NCBI RefSeq assembly: GCF_001761485.1
Contig: NC_090770.1
Location: 930,001-994,000 of the forward strand
DNA length: 64,000 nt
Direction of reading: 5' to 3'
DNA from: Yarrowia lipolytica
Taxonomy: Eukaryota; Ascomycota; Dipodascomycetes; Dipodascales
The notes under the pieces are model-generated. The model did no database searches and had not been told where the DNA came from. It saw only the letters and a list, made by a program, of their open reading frames with translations. A program made the translations under genes and the position numbers. Position 1 is the stretch's first letter, and each line of letters starts with the position of its first letter. This document shows, in pieces, positions 44,925-55,626 of this stretch.

Positions 44925-47270
44925 TTACTCTGAGTACTGGGTGAACTTGTCGACGATATCAGCATCAAGCTTATCAAACTCCTTGTTGAGAGCTTCCTCT
45001 CCCTGCGAAGGCTCAAAGAACTTGGCCGAGGAAACCTTGTGCTTAATGTCTGCAGTTTTCTCAGACAGCTTGGACCAAGAAGCACCGTTGGAAACAGCTC
45101 GCTGAGCCTCATCGTGATAGGTGATGAAGGTCTTCATCATGGCAGCAGTCTTCCAAATGGGACAGAAGGCATCGTAAGTGGAGTATCCGTTTTGCTGAAG
45201 GAAGTCTTCCTTGAGAAGAGTGGCCACATCCAAGGTAACCTTGTCAGTATCAGAAAGAGAAGACTTACCGACAAGCTGGACAACGGTCTCAAGCTCCTCA
45301 GCGTTAGTCAGAATCTCCTTGATCTTATCTCGGTTCTGAGGAAAGACCTCGAAATGTTCGTTGTAGTACTTGTCAAGCACAGTGGTGTACTTGGAGTAGG
45401 ATACAGCGGTGTTCACGGAGGGGAAATGCTTTCGCTGAGCCAACTTCTTGTCAAGACCCCAGAAAACCTGTGTAATACCAAGAGTAGCAGTGGTAACAGG
45501 ATCGGAGAAATCACCACCCGGAGGAGACACAGCTGCGACGATAGAAACAGAACCTTCTCGGTCAGGTCCACCAAGGGTAGCTGCTTTACCGGCTCGCTCA
45601 TAGAAGGAGGCCAGCTTTGCACCGAGGTATGCAGGGAAACCCTGGTCGGCAGGCATCTCTCCCAGTCGGCCGGAAATTTCTCGCAGAGCCTCAGCCCATC
45701 GAGAAGAGGAGTCGGCGATCATGGAGACGTCCTTACCCTGGTCTCGGAAGTACTCTGCGATAGTGATACCAGTGTAAATGGATGCCTCTCGCGCGGCGAC
45801 AGGCATGTTGGAAGTGTTGGCAACCAGAGTGGTTCGCTTCATGATAGGCTCCTCACGGCCGTCGATCTCAACATTGAGCTCAGGGAACTCCAGGAGCACC
45901 TCCGCCATCTCATTACCTCGCTCACCACATCCGACATAGATAATGATGTCAGAGTTCGAGTACTTGGAAAGGGACTGAGAAATGACAGTCTTTCCACAAC
46001 CAAAAGCACCAGGGATACAGGTAGTACCACCCTGGACAACAGGGAACAGAGCGTCCAGAACTCTCTGGCCGGTGAGCAGAGGGTAGTTGGCAGTAAGTCG
46101 CTCATTCACGGGTCTGGGAACTCGTACAGGCCACTTCTGCAGCATTCTGTACTTGGTCTTCTTACCCTCAAACTCAACCTCCAGAATGTCGTCAACAACA
46201 GTGTAGTCACCCTTGCTGGCAATCCAGGTGATAGTTCCTCGAGCTCGAGGAGGCAGCATGATCTTGTGGTCAGAAAGAAGGGAGTTCTCAAAAACAGATC
46301 CGTAGATGTCACCACCGGAAATGTGGTCTCCGACCTTGAGAGGGCCAGGGGTGAAGGCGTACTTCTTCTCTCGGTTTAGAGCAGGGGCATCAATTCCTCG
46401 GGGAATGTATATACTGTCAGACTTCTCTTGGATGGCCTTAAGGGGTCGCTGGATACCATCGTAAATAGTTTCCATGAGACCGGGGCCAAGCTCAACGGAC
46501 AGGGGTTCACCAGTTCGGGTGACAGGGTCTCCAACTGTGACGCCGGCTGTTTCCTCGTAAACCTGAATAGTGGCTTTATCACCCTCGATTCGAATGACCT
46601 CACCGACCAGGTTGTCATGGCCAACCTTGACCAATTCGTACATAGCACATCCGATCATGTTCTCGGCAATCACGACGGGTCCAGAGACGGAGTAAATGGC
46701 ACCTTGGGCCTTGTCATCGTCGTCGATGGAGAGAGACTTAAGATTCTTAGTTGTCTTTTCGGGCTGAGTTAGTATGTTCCAATTGTCTGAGTGGGTCGTA
46801 GGTCGACGAAGATGATGTTGTCTAACATGGCGGCGTTGTAGTACCTAATGCATTGCCGGTGGCCATCTCCCAAGCGATGACTCTCTGTTTTTCCAAAACC
46901 TCGATGGCATGCTCCACCATTGTCCTATTCAAATTAGAGGCTCAACTAGAGAAGTCTCCTTGTGACTGTTCAAAAAATGACATCACAAGTAAATGGCTGT
47001 GTGTCAAATTGACGGTGTCGATAAGTATCCTCGAGTACGTCCGATGAGCCATTCGCACCATTGAGGCACCATTGTCTCCGAGCTTTCCCCATCGTTTGTG
47101 TGTTGTCGTGATCGTTCGTAAGTTGTCGTCGTTGACGACTGTCGACGTCATGGGGGGCATCTCAAAAATGGAACGTTTTAACCAGGTAAAGATACACGTT
47201 GTACACATGTTCGCCCTCGCAACAATCCTTGTCTCCACCCCTGGAATCGGCTGCTTATCACACTCACCAT
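44925..47270 (-). CDS. VMA1: V-ATPase catalytic subunit A, two exons, no intein
   Basis: The ATP-hydrolysing A subunit of the vacuolar proton pump V1 sector, 613 residues after splicing. Exon 1 is only the ATG (47270-47268), followed at once by GTGAGTGTG. The 504-nt intron ends at 46764 with ACTAACTCAG, and exon 2 (46763-44925) begins in phase with [18 protein letters not shown] and then [22 protein letters not shown]. Walker A is GAFGCGKT at about 253-260. The segment [16 protein letters not shown] is continuous, so the site that holds the VDE intein in S. cerevisiae is empty here. Length equals yeast Vma1 without intein (617). Inside the intron another short ATG frame (starting near 46917) is out of phase with exon 2 and was rejected as the start. 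Confidence 0.94.
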
Positions 47271-47975
47271 TGTGTTGTTGATGACGTTGTCGAGAGACAG
47301 TACTTGTAGTAGTGCTGTTGTCCTGCGTTGCTGGGAGTTGGCCGTCGTCCATGCGTTGTCGTCCAAACGCTAATCACCACACAAACTCCCACCTATCAGG
47401 TTTGGGTTGTACACAGAGAAGGGATACAGCCACGGAGTGTAGTTTTGTAAAACAAGAATAAAAAAGAGTCCCCAAAAGTATCCTTGCTCTTCTCATCATG
47501 GGGTCTCTTCTCCTATTGTTATTACTATAGAGTTCCTTGTCACAGTAGCAGTGCTCTGACTAATCGACTACAGAATAGAGTAGATGAGGCATGAGATGGA
47601 AATAAGCTTCTGTCAGTGATGTATCAAAGACCAGTGCAATACTACATACTGTTACGTACATACGATACTAAGATGCTTGTAGTGTATGGTGATATCACAG
47701 ATGGCGATTGTACCTTACACGAATTCAGCACATTATTAACTCTGGCCGGTATGAATGCCAGTATGCTTACTGTGAACGATACGTTCTAGGGTATTACTCG
47801 TACGGCACGGGTTTTTCATTCACCATGTATGATCTTCCTCACCTCATCACCTTCACTGTAATTAATATGTGCAGAATAATTGGGGCGCTTTGGCCGTGTC
47901 ACTCGATTCGCTTATTAACTCAGTGTCGGAACCCTAACCTTTTACACTACGTCGCCTTCCATATGATATCTCCCT

Positions 47976-48350
47976 GGTCTCCGCATCAGTGGACTGTGGT
48001 GTAGGGTAGGCAGACCGGGTTCAAGGGCGTAATCACCGGGAACAGCACGTTATCGGGATGGGACCTGTGAAGAGAACATCATGCCTCTAGGTCTCGGTAT
48101 CAGTAAACTGCGTGCGGGGTGCAGGACCTCGAAGAAAATCAAGGCAGACCAGGTTCAGGAGCGTAATCGCTGGGAATAACACATAGTCGGATATTAGTAC
48201 AGTGGGAGGCGTGCCTCTCGGTCTCGGCATCAGTAGGCTACAACGCTGGGGGTTCGTGGAAGCCTCGGAAACGAAGCAGAACTGGCCATAGGTGCGGGCG
48301 CCGGGGAACGGCGTCACAGTCGGGATCGGATCTGTGAGGGGGGCGCGTTG
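47976..48350. repeat. Three imperfect tandem repeats of about 115-130 bp
   Basis: The phrase GGTCTC(C/G)G(C/T)ATCAGT recurs at 47976, 48090 and 48220. Between them GGCAGACC(G/A)GGTTCA(A/G)G is followed by a CGTAATC motif in the first two copies. GTGCCTCT/ATGCCTCT precedes the second and third starts. The array abuts the fossil retroelement-like fragment. Confidence 0.7.
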
Positions 48351-48755
48351 ATGTCGATGGCGTCAATGCGTGTGGAGTAGGCAGGGTTGCAATTTTCCAG
48401 GATACGAGGTAGGAGTTTTGGCTGGGCCGCTTCCACTTGAGGTGGATGAAAGCTGTGCGGTCGGCGTTGAGCCAGTTACGGATGTCACAGCGTCTAAACG
48501 GGAGGTTCGTTAGTCCATTCGGGTAGTGCGTGGGCGAGGCGGACGTTGCCGATGTTGGCCACTCTGTAGCGGTCGTGAAGTAGGGTGGGGTTTCGATGAC
48601 GATGCCACTGTCGTGGGCAAGGTAGACAACTGGCTGTGGTCCCATGTAGGAGCCTGCGGCTCGGGGGATGTGGCCTGCCACCATCTTCTTGAGTTTCACG
48701 TAGACGTAACAGCCTGGGGTGATGGTTCCGGCGGTTCGACAGCGGCAAAGCATCG
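48238..48755 (-). mobile_element. Fossil fragment resembling a Ty3/gypsy-type polyprotein end
   Basis: A GC-richer block whose minus strand codes for a stretch with composition and a G-P motif reminiscent of the region after the integrase core in LTR retrotransposons. It is short, looks broken, and has no visible LTRs or tRNA primer site beside it. The family assignment is weak; another mobile element or a decayed host gene is possible. Composition differs clearly from flanking AT-rich spacer. Confidence 0.35.
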
Positions 48756-49694
48756 TCTACATGAGTTGATCTTGGGCCTGTATAAGACGTTCCAGTACTG
48801 AGGAATAAGTCAGATCGCGGCTCTCCTCTTCTTCAGGCAGGGGACAGTGGCAGATATCGTTGCTAGCGGAAGAGCCTCGTCGAATGGCATGTAGTGGGGA
48901 GTTTGTAGGGTGGCTTACAAGTGGAGCGTTCTGTGGAAGTGTTAATAGCGATATCAGTCTCCGGTAAGTAGTCGGTCCACAGTTTCACCTCTTATCCAGT
49001 GATTCGGCACTCTGTAATTTTGGCGAAGACATCTTTGTCATTAATATACGTACAGTATATACTGTACATACTGTACCTGATGCGTTAGTTCGACTGTGTT
49101 GAAGAAGAGATGACGTTAATGTAGTCTCTCGATTCGCTAATGTACAGTGTACCCGTACATACTATGCCAGCAGTATCGTGTAAGTGTAAAGTAGCAATAT
49201 TTACGGTTCTAGTACAAGTGTGTATGCACGTACAAGTCGTTGTACAGTAAGAACATCACGCGAAGCCATGATCCCAAAATCCGGGGGGATAAAGTGACTT
49301 GCTGGTTCGTCATACAACACAGGTACACTGTATGTACGGTACAATTACGACAACTTAGGGAAGGAAGCACAAGTACGAGTACAGTACATGTACTGGTACT
49401 TGTATGAGGCAATGGGATTTCTACCCTTATCCCGCAGTTGAGCGTGGTCCAAATGATGCAATTGCAACTACAAGTAGGACACTTGGAATGTCAGACTGGT
49501 GCTTCTCGCATTTAGGCTACCATCCTTTTTGCACTTTCATCATCCTTTGCTCCCTTATCAATTCTCGATCTATCCACCATCTGTTCGGTTGCCTATTTTT
49601 TTTGCTTATTAATGTTACGTTAAGCTTCTTCATCACATGATCATTCCCAATATAGAAAAAGACTGTCACAATTTTCTTGTATCCAAAACAGGCT

Positions 49695-49702
49695 AACCCT
49701 AA
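49695..49702 (+). promoter_or_regulatory. AACCCTAA box upstream of RPL35
   Basis: AACCCTAA, the Tbf1/telobox motif found in ribosomal protein promoters of many ascomycete yeasts, lies 108 bp before the RPL35 start and next to a TATATTT stretch. Confidence 0.5.
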
Positions 49703-49809
49703 ACATATATTTCCTCTTACGGCGTTGGGGACTGCAAAAGTATACTCCCATTTTCACTTTTCAGGTCCCTCTTTTCTAGCTGTACGAACGACACGACCAA
49801 CAGATAAAA

Positions 49810-50575
49810 ATGGTGGGTATTGCGCAAGGGAACGACAAGCGATGGATGGATGTGATCAGGACAGATATGACTATGCCGGATATTCACCGTGAAGAAATTG
49901 CAGTATTTCTGAACCAAAGCAGTCCACTATTGATTTGGTTGCGGTGGGTACTATTGGAAGAATTTTTACGAAAGATCCCTGGAGGTTGGACTCGCCTTGG
50001 TGTCTCCTCACGACTACTTTCGGGTTCTCTCAACGTTGGCATCCCATTTTCAACAAACGGCAAAAGTTCTAGGTAACAAGTTCAGTGTGAGGAGTCTCGG
50101 TCTGGGCGGACTAAATATCTGCTGGGCGTGCTTCTTTACCTGGAAGATCCAGTCAACAACCATCATATTGAGGACCGGGAAACCAAGCGAGCAATTACTA
50201 ACATAGACCAAAGTGAAGGCTTCCGAACTCTCTCGATTCTCCAAGGCTGAGCTTGAGGGCAAGCTTGTCGAGTTCAAGACTGAGCTCGCTAACCTCCGTG
50301 TCCAGAAGCTCGGTGGTGCCCAGAGCGGTAAGCTCACCAAGATCTACGATGTCCGAAAGAACATTGCCCGAGTTCTGACCGTTCTCAACCTCACCCAGCG
50401 AGAGCAGGTCCGTGAGTTCTACAAGGACAAGAAGTTCCTGCCCAAGGATCTCCGAGGTAAGCAGACCCGAGCTATCCGACGACGACTCACCCCTGCCCAG
50501 GCCGCTGCCAAGACTACCAAGGCTACCAAGAAGCAGACCCACTTCCCCCAGCGACGATACGCCCTCAAGGCTTAA
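49810..50575 (+). CDS. RPL35: 60S ribosomal protein L35 (uL29), two exons
   Basis: A 123-residue large-subunit ribosomal protein near the peptide exit tunnel. Exon 1 is only the ATG (49810-49812), followed by donor GTGGGTATT. The 394-nt intron (49813-50206) ends in TTACTAACATAG, and exon 2 (50207-50575) starts TKVKASELSRFSKAELE in phase. The family motifs ELANLRVQKLGGAQSGKL, VRKNIARVLTVLN and the Lys/Arg-rich tail RRLTPAQAAAKTTK are all present. Length matches S. cerevisiae Rpl35 (120). Codon bias is extreme. The long intron right after ATG is a known habit of Yarrowia ribosomal protein genes; I see no clear snoRNA inside it. Confidence 0.95.
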
Positions 50576-52057
50576 GTCAAAGGGAACTTTCTCTTGTATT
50601 AAAATAAAAGGCATTTATGGACCACAGTGATATATATATATGTGTGTGTGTATACATACATGTATGCTGTAGTACATCCAGAAGTACAAGTACAAGTAGA
50701 GCCAATCAGAGAGCTCTCCAACATATCTCTCAAGTACATACAGTACAGTACAGTACATACAGTACGAGTAGTTGTACTCATACGTCGTACTTGTAATGTC
50801 AGTGTTTGGTTTTTAACACTGGTACGAGTTTTAGCTGGTACAAGTTTTAGCTTCTACTTCCATTCTTTATCAGGCATGAATACTTGTGCTTGAGCGGTAT
50901 GTGCTTGACAGATACTGTACAGTAAGTACTGTACTGTACTTGTACATGTCTATACGGTGTCGTCCTATAGCACGAGTATTAAGCTGTAGTGCAGTACTGT
51001 ACTTGTAGCCAGGTTCTCGAGTAGACCTGTTGCTTGTGGTATGGCGGAGAGGTGCCGCCACAGAGCTGGGTGAATCTCAATATACAAGGATGTATTGTAC
51101 AAATACCACAAAAGAGTATATGTACAGTATGTGCTAGCTACCTTACAGACTTGTGTCTGGTATGAGTACAAGTGTAACTGTTGCTGCTCTCAGTAGTAGT
51201 CGTCTGCTACTGTTTCTGATGTTGGTACGGTAGAGTACGGGTAACCATAATCGTACCAATGTGTGCACATAATAGTATTACTCGTACTGTACACTTATGT
51301 GATTATAAAGAAAAACATTCGGCTCATATGGCCATTATCCACGCAACTAACCACAGTACAAGTACGAGTATAAGTTGTATATAGGAATTAGTTGCACACG
51401 TGAGTGATCTTAGTGGTATGAGTATTGAGTATGTATGTAGTGTGCAAAATGTACTGCATACTCGAACTGTATCCACAGCAGTGCTTTATCTACTGTAGCT
51501 ACAATACTGTAGTTGGTAGTGCCGCAGCCGGAAGTGGCAAAGTGGCCAAACACGAACTATCATACTGGCAGGTAGCGCAAGCCGTAGACCGATTTTAAGG
51601 CGATCCCTTCCGTAGCAGCTGTCGATATATTGAATTTTCCAGCCCTTCTGTACATACATTCTGTAGCACATTTACCACAGCTACAGGTACAGTACCCGCG
51701 CAAGGATATCAGACACAGTGAGCCGGCAATGGGAAAGGATGTGCTAGTCACTTGAACTTGGTGCACGCACCGTCAGCCACAGTAAGGCACACATACTAGA
51801 ATCGCTTCATCTACAAGTTACAGGGCGTCTCGCTATAAGCACTCTCTATGCACGTCAACATTTTGTTACCCTACAGTTTCTTTGCCACCAAAAGCGTAGG
51901 TCTGGAAACTACACCCACTCAATTTTGGGATCCGAATTTTCAGAACCTAATTTATCTGTTACCCGGCCTGTGGCTCGCACAGCTTAAAAATGGTCAAACT
52001 TTCCCCTTCTTGTCTTTTTTTCCTCACATTCATCAGGTTCTTGTCTTGATCTTTCAA
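50576..52057. other. 1.5 kb spacer between RPL35 and RPL41
   Basis: Begins with TATATATATA plus (TG)n at 50631-50650, likely part of the RPL35 3' end. The rest is among the densest GTAC/TACAGTA DNA in the window. The last 200 bp, with a T/C-rich leader, are the RPL41 promoter and 5' exon. Confidence 0.5.
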
Positions 52058-52228
52058 GTGAGTATTAATTACCGACCTTGGTTCTTCATTGGGAGAGCAT
52101 TGGAAGCCGTGGTGAAGCAACCACAAAACGGTTCTTCCCCTTCGATACCTTCTTGCCTGCCTTTCAATACAAGTCGGCTCGATTAGCGGTGGTCGCCCCC
52201 GCCAGCGGAGAACATGGAACTAACCCAG
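52058..52228 (+). other. 5' UTR intron of RPL41
   Basis: Donor GTGAGTATT at 52058 and acceptor GAACTAACCCAG ending at 52228 bound a 171-nt intron. The acceptor lies one nucleotide before the RPL41 ATG. The leader before the donor is pyrimidine-rich, as in other ribosomal protein genes. Confidence 0.8.
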
Positions 52229-52229
52229 A

Positions 52230-52307
52230 ATGAGAGCTAAGTGGAGAAAGAAGAGAGTCAGACGACTCAAGCGAAAGCGCCGCAAGGTCCGAGCTCGATC
52301 CAAATAA
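52230..52307 (+). CDS. RPL41: 60S ribosomal protein L41 (eL41), 25 residues
   Basis: The smallest eukaryotic ribosomal protein. The 25-residue product, starting MRAKWRKKRVRRLKRKRRK and ending VRARSK, is nearly all basic and matches eL41 of yeasts and animals almost residue for residue. It binds the bridge between ribosomal subunits (eB12/B-type intersubunit contact in 80S structures). The ATG comes one nucleotide after the acceptor of a 171-nt 5' UTR intron. It is too short for standard gene calling and easy to miss. Most arginine codons are CGA or AGA. Confidence 0.96.
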   Translation: MRAKWRKKRVRRLKRKRRKVRARSK

Positions 52308-53099
52308 GCGGTTTTTAACGGAGATTTAACACTAAATCGAAGAACTTTTCCCGTTTCATTTGCGAATGAGCTCGTTAACAAAATCCCCCAGTTTTTTTAT
52401 CCAGCTGTAAGGATTGACATTAGTAATGAATTATTGTTTGGTATATTTAAATCTGTAGTTCCTTTCTGTCCGTGTCGGCAACTGTCGTACTCGTGATTTA
52501 CTTGTATTGACGAATACTTACTGTAGCGCACTCTGCTGCTACTGGTCGTAAGGATGTGCTATTTCGGTGTATGGTGGGTTTTTTGGGGGTCGGAACCGAA
52601 GACTGTTACACGGGCACGGCTCGTTGTGTACACGCACAGAGCTCTTGCGAGTCATGTTGTAGCTAGCTCGTCGTGTTCAGGAACTGTTCGATGGTTCGGA
52701 GAGAGTCGCCGCCCAGAACATACGCGCACCGATGTCAGCAGACAGCCTTATTACAAGTACAGTATGTACATACTACTGTATATTCAAGCAAGTATATCCG
52801 TAGGGTGCGGGTGATTTGGATCTAAGGTTCGTACTCAACACTCACGAGCAGCTTGCCTATGTTACATCCTTTTATCAGACATAACATAATTGGAGTTTAC
52901 TTACACACGGGGTGTACCTGTATGAGCACCACCTACAATTGTAGCACTGGTACTTGTACAAAGAATTTATTCGTACGAATCACAGGAGCGGCCGCCCTCA
53001 CCGAACCAGCGAATACCTCAGCGGTCCCCTGCAGTGACTCAACAAAGCGATATGAACATCTTGCGATGGTATCCTGCTGATAGTTTTTACTGTACAAAC

Positions 53100-54950
53100 A
53101 CCTGTGTAGCTCCTTCTAGCATTTTTAAGTTATTCACACCTCAAGGGGAGGGATAAATTAAATAAATTCCAAAAGCGAAGATCGAGAAACTAAATTAAAA
53201 TTCCAAAAACGAAGTTGGAACACAACCCCCCGAAAAAAAACAACAAACAAAAAACCCAACAAAATAAACAAAAACAAAATAAATATATAACTACCAGTAT
53301 CTGACTAAAAGTTCAAATACTCGTACTTAAAACAAATAGAAATGAGCCGGCCAAAATTCTGCAGAAAAAAAATTCAAACAAGTACTGGTATAATTAAATT
53401 AAAAAACACATCAAAGTATCATAACGTTAGTTATTTTATTTTATTTAATAAAAGAAAACAACAAAATGGGCTCAAAACTTTCAACTTATACGATACATAC
53501 CAAATAACAATTTAGTATTTATCTAAGTGCTTTTCGTAGATAATGGAATACAAATGGATATCCAGAGTATACACATGGATAGTATACACTGACACGACAA
53601 TTCTGTATCTCTTTATGTTAACTACTGTGAGGCGTTAAATAGAGCTTGATATATAAAATGTTACATTTCACAGTCTGAACTTTTGCAGATTACCTAATTT
53701 GGTAAGATATTAATTATGAACTGAAAGTTGATGGCATCCCTAAATTTGATGAAAGATGAAATTGTAAATGAGGTGGTAAAAGAGCTACAGTCGTTTTGTT
53801 TTGAGATACCATCATCTCTAACGAAATATCTATTAAAAATCTCAGTGTGATCATGAGTTATTGCCACCCTGGAAAATGTCATCATGGCTGATATTTCTAA
53901 CTGTTTACTTGAGATAAATATATATTTACAAGAACTTCCCTTGAAATTAATTTAGATATAAAATGTTTGCGGGCAAGTTACTACGAGGAATAAATTATAT
54001 CTGTTGACTAGAAGTTATGAACATTCAGTATATATGCACATATAATAACCCACTTCGAATTTTCCAAATTAGGAAGTAAATTGTTATAATGAAACATAGT
54101 TTTAGGTTTTTATATATTATAATGGAATACGTCTCCATTATTTTCGCCATCTAATTTATTTAATAAAAAAATTTTAGATAGGTTGATCTAATTTTATATA
54201 TTAAAATAGATGGTGAGAGAAAAAAAAAATGGCTTGCATATATATATATATATACAGATCTTAAAAGATGTCCTAACACGTAGTCTTTAATCTTTATTGG
54301 GGACAACAACATAACACTGGAAGATTAATTCGACCTCATTCATGTATATTGATCTAATAATATTAATATCGTTTGACATTTGTTCTCCACCCTACATCAT
54401 GATAAATCATCCCCATTAAGACTTTGTTGATAGTAACTTATTTGTAACTTATTTGTTTATTGTAATTTATTATGTCTCTAACTTATGAAATCGACGTCAA
54501 GAATAGTTTTGTGAAAATTTTTGCGAAATTTGTTCCGACCCGATTACCCGTACAAGTTCAACTTGATATAAGTATGAATTAAAGCAAGTTAGGTTTACTC
54601 ATATTTCCAGGTTTTTAATTTTTGTTAATGTACGTTGTAACGTAATATCTTTTTCTGCTTTCGGGTTAACACTTTTTTACAGTTGCTTAAAAACTGTTGT
54701 CTACTTGTAGTCGATTGAACTTGTATTCTTATTACACTTGTGCTCCCGATTTCGTTCTCATACGGCCTTTAATATGTAAATGTCTTTGAGCATGTCGATT
54801 TTCACCACGAACGGTAACGAGTTTTCCTTCTTCATTTTGATTTTTGTACCTGTTTCGGTTTATTTTTATTTTTGTTTATCTTAAGATGCTTTTTGTCTGG
54901 AGCTACAAGTATATATTGTATATATATATATATATTTGTTACAGGACGGA
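53100..54950. other. Extreme AT-rich block, candidate centromere or replication origin
   Basis: About 1.85 kb in which A and T dominate, the GTAC words of normal spacer almost vanish, and no frame looks coding. It contains a 17-bp imperfect palindrome ATTTTA-TATAT-TAAAAT (54191-54207), a 13-bp TTATA-TAT-TATAA (about 54110-54122) and two (TA)n runs (about 54237-54253 and 54916-54935). Y. lipolytica centromeres are reported to be short, AT-rich and to contain 17-21 bp imperfect palindromes (from memory). Alternatives are an ARS, a nuclear copy of mitochondrial DNA, or a decayed insertion. Confidence 0.45.
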
Positions 54951-54970
54951 CTTCGTGCACCGCACACTAT

Positions 54971-55246
54971 TGAAGATTATAAGTATTATTGATGTGATAT
55001 AGTTAATTAACAACTTACAACCCACTTCTAGGGACCACGGACGTTCCGATAGTAGGCACACCACCCTTCTGGTGTGTGCTTGCTTATTCACCAGAAAAGA
55101 GATTCTAGATCAGTGGATAAAACTATCTACAGGATGGACATCTCTTCTACGACCCAGCTGATTCCTCTTATTACTATGTGGTGACATCTCATCATTATGT
55201 GAGGAATTAGCCAGGTATTACCCCACCGGGTATTACCTTCAACACA
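54971..55246. mobile_element. Solo-LTR-like repeat, copy 1 (276 bp)
   Basis: Begins TGAAGAT and ends AACACA, sharing most of its length with a second copy at 62118-62386. TG...CA ends and 276-bp length fit a solo LTR, and I recall 276-bp LTRs for the Ty3/gypsy element Tyl6 of Y. lipolytica. No internal coding region adjoins it and no target duplication is obvious, so it is an old remnant. It borders the AT-rich block. Confidence 0.6.
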
Positions 55247-55626
55247 CCAAGTATTGTACGATTTGTTTTGTTCGCTTATTGGTTTTCCTTCTCAAGTCAA
55301 GCAGATTTTTGAATTCACTTCCCAATCATGGAATACACATACAGAGCAACAGTAATTTTGGTTTTATCTTCACAACGTCATATCGGTTGGAATCTACAAG
55401 TTAATGTACAGTACTGTAGTACAAATAGAATGGTTTGTTACACCCTGTACTTTTGGTATTTATTTTCTTTTCCCAGAAGCAGATTGTGGTACGAGCACAG
55501 AATCATGTTGTGGTTGTGTCAACCTGACTACAATACAGTACAGTATGTATGTACTTCTACGGTGAAGTTAAAAAAGCTACATTCCATCTCACCTGCATCA
55601 CAATTTTGGTTCAACCTTGAGCAACC

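Larger units (their letters stand above)
47271..49809. other. 2.5 kb spacer between VMA1 and RPL35
   Basis: Holds the VMA1 promoter, a retroelement-like fossil with tandem repeats (listed separately), GTAC-rich DNA near 49050-49400, and the RPL35 promoter. No intact gene is seen. Confidence 0.5.
52308..55626. other. 3.3 kb gene-free region with an AT-rich block
   Basis: From 52308 to about 53100 it is ordinary spacer with GTAC words and a GCGGCCGC site near 52987. From about 53100 to 54950 it is very AT-rich (next entry). From 54971 an LTR-like repeat follows, then the OCT1 promoter. Confidence 0.55.

Noticed and set aside
45039-46379. 446-codon open frame on the plus strand opposite VMA1
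   Set aside because: It is an antisense shadow of the strongly biased VMA1 coding sequence.
46840-46917. Alternative VMA1 first exon starting [12 protein letters not shown] on the minus strand
   Set aside because: It has no valid donor in the right phase and no similarity to V-ATPase A subunits, whereas the ATG-GTGAGT exon at 47270 joins in phase.
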